From Telluria antibiotica (lineage in GTDB: Bacteria > Pseudomonadota > Gammaproteobacteria > Burkholderiales > Burkholderiaceae_D): a DNA stretch of 64,000 bases. Both the position numbers and the translations under genes were made by a program. Location: the NCBI RefSeq assembly GCF_011682055.1, contig NZ_JAAQOM010000006.1, positions 248,001 through 312,000 of the forward strand, in the 5' to 3' direction. The notes under the pieces are model-generated. The model worked only from the letters and a program-made list of their open reading frames with translations. It was not told the origin of the DNA and searched no databases. Of the stretch, positions 37,619 through 46,614 are shown piece by piece (position 1 is the first letter of the stretch; the number at the start of each line of letters is the position of its first letter).

Positions 37619-37637
37619 GGGCGGGGTCTCCCCGCCC
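37619..37637. repeat. Perfect GC hairpin in the regulatory region
   Basis: GGGCGGGG and CCCCGCCC flank a three-base TCT loop, an 8-bp perfect stem. No T-run follows on either strand, so it is not a standard terminator. If the receptor transcript starts upstream it would form a stable leader structure. Confidence 0.6.
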
Positions 37638-37757
37638 GGGCCACCATGCCGACGGCGCCAATCCCGCCGCGGCAATGATTTTGCCGGCCACGGGCATGCA
37701 GCGCCGCATTGCAATGACACGAAAGCACGGCGCACATGTACGTATCGGCAAAATTTA

Positions 37758-37772
37758 TGGTAGCGTATAACA
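37758..37772. promoter_or_regulatory. 15-bp motif copy 3, nearest the receptor gene
   Basis: TGGTAGCGTATAACA lies 80 bp before the receptor ATG. Its reverse complement TGTTATACGCTACCA agrees at 12 of 15 positions with the site upstream of the GH12 gene (60559-60573). Confidence 0.45.
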
Positions 37773-37851
37773 ACCAGTGTTAGGCATCACATCGACCTGG
37801 CTGCATGTTAGAGCTTGTTATAAAAACACTACCTGATCATCGGGGGAGACA

Positions 37852-40800
37852 ATGAAGAAGTTCCAGAAAACCGCTATTGCGGCGGCGGTCGCGCACGTCG
37901 CCGTCCTTTCCAGCACCGCAGCGTGGGCCCAGACCGGCGCCGACGCCGCAGCGAACGGCGCGGCCCCGGCCGTCGTCCACATCAGCGGCCAGCGCGCCGC
38001 GCTCCAGTCGGCGCAGAAACTCAAGCAGGACGCGGACGAAGTCGTCGACTCGATCGTCGCGGAAGACATCGGCAAGCTGCCGGACCGCTCGGTCACCGAG
38101 GTGCTGCAGCGTATCGCCGGCGTCACCATCGACCGCAACATGGCGGGCGACCCGAACCGCCAGTCCGTCGAAGGCTCTGGCGTGTCCGTGCGCGGCCTGA
38201 CCTACGTGCGTTCGGAAATCAACGGCCGCGACGCGTTCTCGGCCGGCGGCGGCCGTTCGCTCGGCTTCGCCGACGTGGCGCCAGAGCTGATGGCTGGCGT
38301 CGACGTCTACAAGAACCCGTCCGCGGAACAGATCGAGGGCGCGATCGCCGGCCTCGTCAACCTGCGCACGGCAATGCCGTTCGACTACAAGGGCTTCAAG
38401 GGCACGGTCGGCGTGTCCGAAAGCTATTCGACCTTGCGCAAGGGCGCTCCGTCCCCGACTGAGACGATCCTGCTGTCGAACCGCTGGAAGACTGACTTCG
38501 GCGAGTTCGGCGCGCTGGTCGACTTCGCCCATGCGAAGAGCCCGACCCGCTCGGACGGCGTGGGCGTCGACCCGTACTGGCCGCACGTGAATTCGACGAA
38601 CCCCGCGCTGTACGACCGCTCGCAGACCAAGTGGATCCCGCTCGGCGTCGGCTATCGCTCGCAGCAGTTCGACCGTACCCGCCGCGGCGACTACGCCGCA
38701 TTCCAGTGGCGCCCGAACAAGGACCTGACGGCCGCGCTCACCTATTTCAAGACGAAGTACAAGGAAGACCTGGACGAGCACGTCGTGTCGTCGTCCGAGG
38801 ACAAGTGGTACCAGCAGGTCCCGAGCGCCGACTCAGTCTTCAACGGCAACGGCGCGTTCCAGAGCGGCACGATCTCGAACCCGACCTATGGCGGTTCGCC
38901 GTTCAACAGCTCGCAGCGTATCAACACGCGTGAGTCGAGCACGCGCGACGTGTCGCTGAACGTGCAATGGCGCGCAACGCCGAACCTGACCTGGACGAAC
39001 GACGTGCAGCACGTCCATTCGACGACGCAGGGCTTCGACGCCGACGTGTCGACGGGCTTCATCATGCCGAACCAGACGATGGACATGCGCGGCAGCGTCC
39101 CGCAGATCACCCTCGGCTCGCCGGCCTACATGTCCGACCCGAACAACTACTACTGGGCGTACACCCAGGAAGCGCTGGACCACGCCACCGCGACCCAGAC
39201 GGCGTGGAAGTCCGACGTCAAGTTTGCGTTCGACCACCCGGTGCTGCGCGACGTGCGTTTCGGCGTCCGCATGGCCAACCGCGAAGGCGTCAACAACAAG
39301 GCACAGCCCTTCTACAACTGGCAAGCGATCACGTTCCCGTGGATGGAAGGCTGGCAGATCAACCACGTTGCCCGCCTGGGCGATCCGCGTTTTGCCGGCG
39401 GCGCGTCGCTGCAGCAGATCGACAACTTCTTCGGCGGCAAATACAACCTGCCCCCGATGCTGTTCGCGAACGAGGCGACGGTGCGCGGCTTCCCGGACCA
39501 GTGGTCGAAGATCCACGCCTACCACGACGTCCTGTGCGCGGAAAAGGGATCGAGCTGCACGCCATGGGTTGCATCGAGCTTCAACAGCCCGGCCGCAACC
39601 AACACACAGGACGAAAAGACCCGCGCGGCCTATGCACAGCTCCGCTTCGGCTGGGATGACCTGCAGCATCCGATCGACGGTAACGTCGGCCTGCGCTACG
39701 TGAAAACGAAGGACGTCGGCAGTGGCTATGTCGCATTCACGCCGCCGAACCTGAACCTGCCGACGGATGGAACCCCGGTATCCGGCCAGGAAAACCTGAT
39801 CAACATCGCCCGGTTCGCGCAGAAGATGTCGGCGGAGAACACGTACCACAACTGGCTGCCGAGCCTGAACCTGCGCATGAAGTACAACGAGCAGCTGCAG
39901 TTCCGCTTCGCCGCGTCCCGTTCGATCTCGCGTCCGGACTTTGGCCAGCTGCAGGTCCAGACGACGTTGAATGCGACGAACTCGCAGACGACGACCAAGG
40001 ACGCCAGCGGCAAGACGACTTCGGTCCATTTCGACGGCACCAGCCTGAGCGGCAACAGCAACGGCAACGCCATGCTCAAGCCGACCACGTCGACCAACTT
40101 CGACCTGACCGCCGAGTGGTACTTCGCCAAGGCCGGCTCACTGACGTTCGCGGCGTTCAGCAAGGACATCAAGGACATCGTCACGACGCAGTCCTACGAC
40201 TACGTCCGGAACGACGTCAACGGCAAGCCGCAGTCATTCGTGGTCACCGGCCCGGTCAACGGCGCCAAGGGCTCCGCGCGCGGTTTCGAGATCGCCCACC
40301 AGCAGTATTACGATTTCGTCCCCGACTGGCTGAAGGGCATCGGCACGCAGGCCAGCTGGACGTACGTCGAGAGCAAGCAGAGGCTGAACCATCCGGTGTT
40401 CTCCGCATGGTGTTCGGGTAACGACGCCGCGTCGAACTACAACCTGTTCATCAACGGCTGCGATACCGACGCCCGCGCGTTCGGCAACACCCCGATGCAA
40501 GGCCTGTCGCGCCACACGATCAACCTGGCGGTGATGTACGAGCAGCACGGCCTGTCGATGCGCCTGGCGTACAACTGGCGCTCGCGTTACTTGCTGGGTG
40601 TGACGCAGTGGGGCAGCCGCGGCAACAATGGCCTGAACACGAATCCGGACGCGCCAGCCGGCAAGTTCCTGATCCCGACGACGAACAACGACCAGGCGTT
40701 CGGCCTGCCGCTGTACCAGGCACCGTACGGCCAGCTGGACGGCTCGATCTTCTACGACTTCACGGACAAGTTCCGCGTCGGCCTGGAAGCCACGAACCTG

Positions 40801-40908
40801 ACCAACTCGTACACGCGCCAGATCATGCAGCAGCACCCCGGCGACTTCACGCGCCAGGTCTTCATGAGCGGGCCGCGTTACACGGTGCTCGCGCAGTACT
40901 CGTTCTGA
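37852..40908 (+). CDS. TonB-dependent outer-membrane receptor of the hemicellulose locus
   Basis: A 1018-residue receptor. Signal peptide 1-26; plug domain with [34 protein letters not shown] and VSVRGL; a 22-strand-type beta barrel ending in aromatic YTVLAQYSF, the usual outer-membrane insertion signal. The sequence [16 protein letters not shown] is typical of the Xanthomonas/Caulobacter carbohydrate-type receptors. Being divergent from the xyloglucan operon, it most likely imports xyloglucan oligosaccharides. Two cysteine pairs occur in extracellular-type loops (around residues 563-571 and 860-875). GGGGGAG lies 6 bases before the ATG. No SusD-like partner is present, as expected outside Bacteroidota. 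Confidence 0.93.
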   Translation: MKKFQKTAIAAAVAHVAVLSSTAAWAQTGADAAANGAAPAVVHISGQRAALQSAQKLKQDADEVVDSIVAEDIGKLPDRSVTEVLQRIAGVTIDRNMAGDPNRQSVEGSGVSVRGLTYVRSEINGRDAFSAGGGRSLGFADVAPELMAGVDVYKNPSAEQIEGAIAGLVNLRTAMPFDYKGFKGTVGVSESYSTLRKGAPSPTETILLSNRWKTDFGEFGALVDFAHAKSPTRSDGVGVDPYWPHVNSTNPALYDRSQTKWIPLGVGYRSQQFDRTRRGDYAAFQWRPNKDLTAALTYFKTKYKEDLDEHVVSSSEDKWYQQVPSADSVFNGNGAFQSGTISNPTYGGSPFNSSQRINTRESSTRDVSLNVQWRATPNLTWTNDVQHVHSTTQGFDADVSTGFIMPNQTMDMRGSVPQITLGSPAYMSDPNNYYWAYTQEALDHATATQTAWKSDVKFAFDHPVLRDVRFGVRMANREGVNNKAQPFYNWQAITFPWMEGWQINHVARLGDPRFAGGASLQQIDNFFGGKYNLPPMLFANEATVRGFPDQWSKIHAYHDVLCAEKGSSCTPWVASSFNSPAATNTQDEKTRAAYAQLRFGWDDLQHPIDGNVGLRYVKTKDVGSGYVAFTPPNLNLPTDGTPVSGQENLINIARFAQKMSAENTYHNWLPSLNLRMKYNEQLQFRFAASRSISRPDFGQLQVQTTLNATNSQTTTKDASGKTTSVHFDGTSLSGNSNGNAMLKPTTSTNFDLTAEWYFAKAGSLTFAAFSKDIKDIVTTQSYDYVRNDVNGKPQSFVVTGPVNGAKGSARGFEIAHQQYYDFVPDWLKGIGTQASWTYVESKQRLNHPVFSAWCSGNDAASNYNLFINGCDTDARAFGNTPMQGLSRHTINLAVMYEQHGLSMRLAYNWRSRYLLGVTQWGSRGNNGLNTNPDAPAGKFLIPTTNNDQAFGLPLYQAPYGQLDGSIFYDFTDKFRVGLEATNLTNSYTRQIMQQHPGDFTRQVFMSGPRYTVLAQYSF

Positions 40909-40917
40909 CGGCACGGT

Positions 40918-40939
40918 TCCCGCGCCAGCGGGATTCTGT
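40918..40939 (+). terminator. Weak hairpin after the receptor gene
   Basis: TCCCGC and GCGGGA pair across a GCCA loop (40918-40933) and are followed by TTCTGT. The stem is only 6 bp and the T-tract poor, so termination would be partial. Confidence 0.3.
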
Positions 40940-40941
40940 CG

Positions 40942-40955
40942 GATTGTCTACAATC
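40942..40955. promoter_or_regulatory. GATTGT-CT-ACAATC palindrome over a -10 hexamer
   Basis: A perfect 6-bp inverted repeat with a 2-bp centre contains TACAAT (40949-40954), a good -10 element. It lies about 100 bp before the semialdehyde dehydrogenase ATG. The TTGTnnACAA core is the type bound by FadR-subfamily GntR regulators of sugar-acid genes; no such regulator gene is in the window. No good -35 is seen. Confidence 0.45.
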
Positions 40956-40973
40956 GACGCTTGATCGACACCG

Positions 40974-41006
40974 CCGCCGCCGCGGCCCGCGAGGCCACGG
41001 CGGCGG
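40974..41006 (+). repeat. Strong GC hairpin in the leader of the dehydrogenase gene
   Basis: Arms 40974-40987 and 40993-41006 pair at 13 of 14 positions around a five-base loop, all G/C apart from the mismatch. It ends 44 bases before ATG 41051 and has no T-run. Confidence 0.55.
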
Positions 41007-41050
41007 TGCCGTTTCCGGCGTTTCCACTTCGCTTGACACAAGGAGCCCTT

Positions 41051-42628
41051 ATGAACATCCAAGGCGACATGATCATCGGCCGGCAGGCCGTGCACGGCAG
41101 TGCCGGCACGGTGCGGGCCTTCAATCCGGCCACGCGCGCCGAGATGGAGCCCGCGTTCGGCGCCGCCAGCATGGACGACCTGGCCGCCGCCTGCTTGCTG
41201 GCCGAGGCCGCGTTCGACCCGTATCGCAGCCTGCCGCTCGAGCAGCGTGCGCGCTTCCTCGAAACGATTGCCGACCGCATCATGGACATCGGTCCCCTGC
41301 TCATCGAGCGCGCATCGGCCGAGTCGGGCCTGCCGGCCGCGCGCCTCGAAGGCGAGCGCGCACGCACGTGCAACCAGCTGCGCCTGTTCGCCAAGGTCGT
41401 GCGCGACGGGCACTTCCTCGACGCGACCCTCGACTCCGCCCTGCCCCAGCGCACGCCGCCGCGTCCGGACCTGCGCATGCGCAAGATCGGGCTGGGCCCC
41501 GTGGCCGTCTTCGGCGCCTCGAACTTTCCGCTCGCGTTCTCCGTCGCCGGCGGCGACACGGCATCCGCGCTGGCCGCCGGCTGTCCCGTCGTCGTGAAGG
41601 CGCACAACGCGCACCTGGGCACGTCGGAACTCGTCGCGAAAGCCGTGCGCCAGGCCGCCGAGGATTGCAGCATGCCCGATGGGACGTTCTCGATGCTGAT
41701 CGGGACCGGGTTCGAGATCGGCCAGGCCCTCGTGTCGCATCCGGCCATCAAGGCCGTCGGCTTCACGGGCTCGCGCGCGGGCGGGCTCGCGCTCGTGAAC
41801 GCGGCGCAGGCGCGCAAGGAACCGATTCCCGTCTACGCCGAAATGAGCAGCATTAACCCGTTCTTCCTGCTGCCTGGCGCCCTCGCCGCGGGCGGCGCAA
41901 AATTGGCCCAGGGCTTCGTCGACTCGTTGACGATGGGCGTCGGCCAGTTCTGCACGAACCCCGGCCTCGTGATCGGCCTCGCGGGCGCCGAACTGGACGT
42001 GTTCCGCACCGCGGCCACCGAGGCGCTGGCCGCCAAGGGCGCCGGCACGATGCTCACGGCCGGCATCCACCAGACCTATGTGGACGCCGTGGCGCGCCGC
42101 TCGGGCCTCGCCGGCGTGGACCTCGTCGCGCAGGGCGGTTCGGAAGGCTGCGGCTGCGCCGCGCAGGCCGCGCTGTACCAGACGGGCGCCGCGACGTTCC
42201 TCGCCAACAGCGCGCTGGAAGAAGAGATCTTCGGGCCCACGGCGCTGATCGTCACGTGCGCGAACGAGAACGAACTGCTGGAAGTGGCGCGCCACGTCGA
42301 AGGGCAGCTGACGGCCACGATCCACGCGACGGCCGCGGACCGCTACCTGGCCGGCCGGCTGATGCCGACCTTGGAACGCAAGGCGGGCCGCATCCTGTTC
42401 AACGGCTTCCCGACCGGCGTCGAAGTGTGCCACGCGATGGTGCACGGCGGGCCGTTCCCGGCCACGTCGGACAGCCGCACGACGTCGGTGGGAGCGACCG
42501 CGATCGAGCGCTTCCTGCGGCCGGTGTGCTACCAGGACGTGCCGGCGGAGCTGCTGCCGGAAGCGCTGCGCGACGAGAATCCGCTGGGGCTGGCGCGGAT
42601 GGTCGACGGGACGCTGCGAGTGGCATAA
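41051..42628 (+). CDS. 2-oxoglutarate semialdehyde dehydrogenase (NADP+), KGSADH type
   Basis: A 525-residue aldehyde dehydrogenase of the long NADP-type group that oxidises 2-oxoglutarate semialdehyde, the last step of oxidative pentose and hexarate pathways. Catalytic Cys301 is in GVGQFCTNPG, Glu264 in VYAEMSS and Asn158 in GASNFP. The family start INPFFLLPGAL and C-terminal DVPAELLPEALRDENP fit KGSADH-III. AAGGAG lies 6 bases before ATG 41051, which decides it over in-frame upstream codons. The other four xylose-oxidation genes lie on the opposite strand 2 kb away, so this gene closes the route from D-xylose to 2-oxoglutarate, the role of Caulobacter XylA. Confidence 0.9.
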   Translation: MNIQGDMIIGRQAVHGSAGTVRAFNPATRAEMEPAFGAASMDDLAAACLLAEAAFDPYRSLPLEQRARFLETIADRIMDIGPLLIERASAESGLPAARLEGERARTCNQLRLFAKVVRDGHFLDATLDSALPQRTPPRPDLRMRKIGLGPVAVFGASNFPLAFSVAGGDTASALAAGCPVVVKAHNAHLGTSELVAKAVRQAAEDCSMPDGTFSMLIGTGFEIGQALVSHPAIKAVGFTGSRAGGLALVNAAQARKEPIPVYAEMSSINPFFLLPGALAAGGAKLAQGFVDSLTMGVGQFCTNPGLVIGLAGAELDVFRTAATEALAAKGAGTMLTAGIHQTYVDAVARRSGLAGVDLVAQGGSEGCGCAAQAALYQTGAATFLANSALEEEIFGPTALIVTCANENELLEVARHVEGQLTATIHATAADRYLAGRLMPTLERKAGRILFNGFPTGVEVCHAMVHGGPFPATSDSRTTSVGATAIERFLRPVCYQDVPAELLPEALRDENPLGLARMVDGTLRVA

Positions 42629-42644
42629 AACCGACCGGCATTGC

Positions 42645-42722
42645 GTAGGGTGGGCACCCCGTGCCCACGCGGACGCTTGCGTCTAGTCTGCGTTACGCGT
42701 GGGCTCGGGGAGCCCACCCTAC
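42645..42722. repeat. Long inverted repeat GTAGGGTGGGC...GCCCACCCTAC between convergent genes
   Basis: GTAGGGTGGGC (42645-42655) and GCCCACCCTAC (42712-42722) are perfectly complementary, and inside them CCCACGCG/CGCGTGGG also pair (42664-42671 with 42696-42703). The element fills the space between the dehydrogenase stop and the GH2 stop and includes the GH2 stop codon. Dispersed intergenic repeats of this GTAGGGTGGGC form are common in some betaproteobacteria; here it can act as a two-way terminator. Confidence 0.65.
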
Positions 42723-44764
42723 CGCGTTAATGTCCACTCGACTTGGTCAGTCAATGTCCCGGCCTGCACTTCGATCCGGTTCGTACCTGGTGCCAGGCGC
42801 ACCGGCCAGCGCGCGATCTGGCCATCGACGGCGCGCTCGCCCAGGTCCACGCCGTTCACGCGCAGCCGCACGGCCGGCTGGTTGCTGTACACCTTGACTT
42901 CCGTATCGGCCGCCGTGCGCTTCACGGCGCGCCGCGACGTGATGTACACCATCGGCTTCTTCGCCCAATTGGCCTGGTACCAGTAATACGCATCCTTGCG
43001 CACCTGCCGGTCCATGCTGACGAGGCCCTTGTCGTTGACGCCGCGCACATCGCCCTCGTCGCGACCGCTCGACGCGAAATCGAAGCCCGTCCACACGAAC
43101 GACGCCCACAGCCACGGCGCCGCCTCGACCTGGCGCCAGGCCGCCTCGTGGTACAGCGCCTGGTACTGCTCCGGGTGCCAGCGGCTCGGCGCCACGGGAC
43201 GGCGCGGCGGGTCCTCCTGCTGCTGCGCGCTGCCGCCGGCGCCATACTCGCTCAGCGCTTCCGGCGTGCGCGGACGCGCCGCGTGGTTCGCCGCGAGGAG
43301 CGGACCGAGGTCCGCGAACGCCTTGTCGTACCAGCCGAAATACACGTTCGACGCGATGGCGTCCGTGTGCATGGCCTGCGGCCCGTCGATGGGCGCGCAG
43401 CAGTTCGCGTACACGGTCGGACGGCTGGGATCCTCGTCTTTCAAGAGCCGCTGCATGGCGTCCAGCAGATGGGCGCTCGTGTCGTCCACCTTGTAGATCT
43501 CGTTGCCCAGTCCCCAGACGAATACGGACGGGTGATTGAAATTCTGGCGCACCAGTTCGCGTGCCTGCTGCGCCGCATTCGCGGTGAACGCCGCGCTGGC
43601 GTCGACTTCCGACGTCAGCGGCAGTTCCGTCCACACGAGGAATCCTTTGCGATCGGCCAGCGCGTAACTGTGTTCGTTGTGCTGGTAGTGGGCGAAACGC
43701 AGGCCCGTGACGCCGAGATCGTCCAGGATGCGGTAGTCGGCGTCGATGTCCGCGTCGGAGACCGCGGTGCCCTTGCCCGGCGCCCAGGTCAGGTGCACGT
43801 TGACGCCGTGGACGCGGTACGGGCGATCGTTCAGCAACAGGCCGCGATCCGCATCCAGGCGCACGGTGCGCACGCCGACCTCGGTGTCCACGCGGTCGAG
43901 CGGCGCCGTGTCGCCAGCCCGCGCCACCGTGACCTCGCTGGCGTACAGATACGGGTCGTCGACGCCCTGCCACAGGTGCGGCTTCGCGAGCACGGCGTCG
44001 AGGTCGACGGGTACGGTCGCGCGGGCCGGCAGCACCGCCGTACCTCGCGTCGTCGCCACGACCTTGCCCGCGGCGTCGCGCAAGCGCGCCGTGACGGTCA
44101 CGCGCTCGGGCTGTGCGCGCTCGTTCGTCACGCGAGTACGCCAGTGCAGGCGCGCGCGTTCCGGCGTCACCTCGGGCGTGCCGACGTACACACCGGGACC
44201 GCCGAAGTCCAGCATGTCGACGTGGACTTCCTGCGTGGCCACCAGCCGTACGCTGCGATACATCCCGCCGTACAACGTGTAATCGCCGCCCAGCGGTGCG
44301 ACGCCGGGCTGGCGCGCGTTGTCGACCCGGACCACGAGCGCATTGGCGCCTGCATGCAGATGGTCCGTGACGTCGAAGCGGAAGCGCGCGAAGCCGCCCT
44401 CGTGGCGGCCCACATGCGTCCCGTTCAGCCACACGTCCGTCGACAGCGCCGCGCCGTCGAATTCGAGGTAGACGCGGCCCGGTCGTGGCTGCGGGGCCGC
44501 GAGGGTGCGGCGGTACCAGCCCGCGCCGCGGTAAGGCTGCGCCGTCGTGGCATCAAGCGCGTTGAACGTGTGCGGCAGCGCGACCTTCGTCCACGCGCCT
44601 GGTGCGGGCGCGGAAGAGTCGGCGCCGTCGCCCTTGATGAATTCCCAGCCGTCGTCCAGGCCGACGACCGTACGCGGGGCCGCTGCCCCGTGGGCGGCCG
44701 CCATCCAGGCACAGGCCAGCGTCAGTGCGAGGACACGGCGGAAGCGTATTGCGAAATCGAGCAT
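42719..44764 (-). CDS. Beta-galactosidase/beta-glucuronidase family enzyme, GH2
   Basis: A 681-residue exported GH2 enzyme. After a signal peptide (RVLALTLACAWMAAAHGAA) come the sugar-binding jelly roll (GWYRRTLAAPQPRPGRVYLEFDGA, shown in part by LEFDGAALSTDVWLNG), an immunoglobulin-like domain and the TIM barrel. Acid/base Glu422 lies in WGLGNEIYK and nucleophile Glu506 in LSEYGAGG. A C-terminal domain binds the core. Beta-galactosidase acting on xyloglucan side chains is the likeliest role. The ATG lies only 15 bases after the T-run of a strong terminator and has no clear ribosome binding site. The stop codon sits inside a long inverted repeat. Confidence 0.9.
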   Translation of the reverse strand: MLDFAIRFRRVLALTLACAWMAAAHGAAAPRTVVGLDDGWEFIKGDGADSSAPAPGAWTKVALPHTFNALDATTAQPYRGAGWYRRTLAAPQPRPGRVYLEFDGAALSTDVWLNGTHVGRHEGGFARFRFDVTDHLHAGANALVVRVDNARQPGVAPLGGDYTLYGGMYRSVRLVATQEVHVDMLDFGGPGVYVGTPEVTPERARLHWRTRVTNERAQPERVTVTARLRDAAGKVVATTRGTAVLPARATVPVDLDAVLAKPHLWQGVDDPYLYASEVTVARAGDTAPLDRVDTEVGVRTVRLDADRGLLLNDRPYRVHGVNVHLTWAPGKGTAVSDADIDADYRILDDLGVTGLRFAHYQHNEHSYALADRKGFLVWTELPLTSEVDASAAFTANAAQQARELVRQNFNHPSVFVWGLGNEIYKVDDTSAHLLDAMQRLLKDEDPSRPTVYANCCAPIDGPQAMHTDAIASNVYFGWYDKAFADLGPLLAANHAARPRTPEALSEYGAGGSAQQQEDPPRRPVAPSRWHPEQYQALYHEAAWRQVEAAPWLWASFVWTGFDFASSGRDEGDVRGVNDKGLVSMDRQVRKDAYYWYQANWAKKPMVYITSRRAVKRTAADTEVKVYSNQPAVRLRVNGVDLGERAVDGQIARWPVRLAPGTNRIEVQAGTLTDQVEWTLTR

Positions 44765-44779
44765 CGATGTATCCGATAT

Positions 44780-44804
44780 AAAAAAAGGGCCCGCGAACGG
44801 GCCC
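44780..44804 (-). terminator. Rho-independent terminator after xylD and in front of the GH2 gene
   Basis: On the minus strand GGGCCCG (44804-44798) pairs perfectly with CGGGCCC (44793-44787) across a TTCG tetraloop (44797-44794) and is followed by seven T (44786-44780). A 7-bp G/C stem, an exceptionally stable UUCG loop and a U-run make this the best intrinsic terminator in the window. It ends the xylose-oxidation operon. Confidence 0.88.
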
Positions 44805-44823
44805 CTCGGAGCGACCGCGAGGA

Positions 44824-46608
44824 TCAGTGATTATGGCGCGGCATGTCGTGACCGACGCCGCGGTACGGCAGCGCGAGCTCCATGCACGCCCCCGTGTGCA
44901 GCTGGCCGACGGTGGCGCGGTAGATCTGCTGCCACGGCGTCTGGTTCGGCGGGATCGCCGGCGGCGCGTCCTTGCGGCGCGCTTCCAGTTCCGCGTCGGA
45001 GATCTGCACGTCGCAGCGGCCCGTGTTCAGGTCCACGCGCACGACGTCGCCCGTGCGCAGCAGCGCCAGGTTGCCGCCCGCCGCGCTTTCCGGCGACGCG
45101 TTCAGGATCGACGGGCTGTCCGACGTGCCGGACTGGCGCCCGTCGCCCAAGGTCGGCAGCGCATTGATGCCCTTCTTGATCAGCGCATCGGGCGGTTGCA
45201 TGTTGACGACTTCGGCCGAACCGGGCCAGCCCACGGGACCGGAACCGCGGATCACCAGCATCGTGCGCTCGTCGATGTTCAACGCCGGGTCGTTGATGCG
45301 GTGGTGGTAATCGTCCGAACCGTCGAACACGACGACCTTGCACGCGAACGCGTTCTCCGAGCCCGGCTCCGACAGGTAGCGCGCGCGGAACGCATCGGAG
45401 ATGACGCTCGTCTTCATGATCGCGAAGTCGAACAGATTGCCCTTCAGGACCATGAACCCAGCCTTGTCCTTCAGCGGCGCATCGAACGGCCAGATCATCT
45501 CGCGATCAATGCTTTCGCGGCCCACGAGGTTCTCGGCCATCGTCTTGCCGGTGACGGTCGGACGCTTCGAGCGCAGCATGCCCTTCTGCTCCAGTTCCCA
45601 CATGATGGCGGGCACGCCGCCGGCACGGTGGAAACGCTCGCCCAGGTATTTGCCGGCCGGCTGCATGTTCAGCAGCAGCGGCACGTCGTAGCCGTATTCC
45701 ATCCAGTCTTCCGGCGCGATCTCGACGCCGGCATGGCGTGCCATCGCCACGATGTGCGGCTGCGCGTTGGTGGACCCGCCGATCGCGGCGTTGACGACGA
45801 TGGCGTCGATGAAGGCGTCGCGCGTGAGCACCGCCGACGGACGCAGGTCCTCGAACGCCATGCCGACGATGCGGCGGCCCGTCTCGTACGCCATCTGGCC
45901 GCGCTCGCGGTACGGCGCGGGGATCGCCGAGCATCCCGTCAGCGACATGCCCAGCGCCTCGGCGACGGCGTTCATCGTCGACGCCGTGCCCATCGTGTTG
46001 CAATGGCCGGCGGACGGCGCGGACGCGGTGGCGATGTCGATGAATTTCTGTTCGTCGATCTCGCCGGCAGCCAGGCGGCGGCGGCCTTTCCAGATCGCGG
46101 CGCCGGAGCCAACCAGTTCACCCTCGAACCAGCCGTCCAGCATCGGGCCGCCGGACAGCACGATGGCCGGGATGTCGACGGTGGCGGCGGCCATCAGCTG
46201 GGCCGGCGTCGTCTTGTCGCAGCCCGTCGTCAGCACGACGGCGTCGATCGGATAGCCATGCAGGATCTCGACGAGGCCCAGGTAGGCCAGGTTGCGGTCC
46301 AGTGCCGCGGTCGGGCGGCGGCAGTTCTCGAAGATCGGGTGCAGCGGGAATTCCATCGGGATGCCGCCCGCGTCGCGGATGCCGTCGCGCACGCGCTTGG
46401 CCAGGTCCAGGTGGATGCGGTTGCACGGCGAGATGTCGCTGCCGCTCTGGGCGATGCCGATGATCGGCTTGCCGGAGCGGAGTTCTTCCGGGGTGATCCC
46501 GTAGTTCATGAAGCGCTCGAGGTAGAGCGCCGTCATGTCGATGCGCTCCTCGTTGTCGAACCAGTCCTGCGACCGGAAGCGCTTCGGTTTGCTGTTCTGT
46601 TGTGTCAT
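44824..46608 (-). CDS. xylD: D-xylonate dehydratase (IlvD/Edd family)
   Basis: A 594-residue dehydratase that converts D-xylonate to 2-keto-3-deoxy-D-xylonate. It aligns closely, from memory, with Caulobacter XylD: RFRSQDWFDN at the start, DMTALYLERFMNYGITPEEL, and PRHNH at the C-terminus. Iron-sulfur cysteines are in SDISPCNRIH, TTGCDKTTPA and GHCNTMGTAS. L-arabonate dehydratase is a close relative and cannot be fully excluded. It begins 6 bp after the lactonase gene and ends at the strong terminator, making it the last gene of the operon proper. The enzyme is cytosolic. Confidence 0.9.
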   Translation of the reverse strand: MTQQNSKPKRFRSQDWFDNEERIDMTALYLERFMNYGITPEELRSGKPIIGIAQSGSDISPCNRIHLDLAKRVRDGIRDAGGIPMEFPLHPIFENCRRPTAALDRNLAYLGLVEILHGYPIDAVVLTTGCDKTTPAQLMAAATVDIPAIVLSGGPMLDGWFEGELVGSGAAIWKGRRRLAAGEIDEQKFIDIATASAPSAGHCNTMGTASTMNAVAEALGMSLTGCSAIPAPYRERGQMAYETGRRIVGMAFEDLRPSAVLTRDAFIDAIVVNAAIGGSTNAQPHIVAMARHAGVEIAPEDWMEYGYDVPLLLNMQPAGKYLGERFHRAGGVPAIMWELEQKGMLRSKRPTVTGKTMAENLVGRESIDREMIWPFDAPLKDKAGFMVLKGNLFDFAIMKTSVISDAFRARYLSEPGSENAFACKVVVFDGSDDYHHRINDPALNIDERTMLVIRGSGPVGWPGSAEVVNMQPPDALIKKGINALPTLGDGRQSGTSDSPSILNASPESAAGGNLALLRTGDVVRVDLNTGRCDVQISDAELEARRKDAPPAIPPNQTPWQQIYRATVGQLHTGACMELALPYRGVGHDMPRHNH

Positions 46609-46614
46609 TCCGTA

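Larger units (their letters stand above)
37232..37851. promoter_or_regulatory. 620-bp divergent regulatory region between GH74 and TonB receptor genes
   Basis: No convincing gene lies here; two frames of 80 codons lack family features. The region is more A/T-rich than the genes (notably 37440-37530). It holds one 14-bp XylR-box-like palindrome near GH74, three copies of a 15-bp motif spread toward the receptor, a strong hairpin at 37619-37637 and a GCTTA/TAAGC inverted repeat at 37301-37319. On the minus strand TTGCGC and TTAGCA are spaced 17 bp just downstream of the GH74-side operator and may be its promoter. Near the receptor, TTGTTATAAAA at 37815-37825 is the best A/T-rich promoter-like patch. 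Confidence 0.7.

Noticed and set aside
37509..37770. Two 80-codon frames in the GH74-receptor intergenic region as small genes
   Set aside because: No ribosome binding site, no conserved features, and both run across operator-like repeats.
37806..37819. TGTTAGAGCTTGTT near the receptor start as a further XylR box
   Set aside because: Only the left half fits the consensus (9 of 14 overall), which is too weak to list among the operators.
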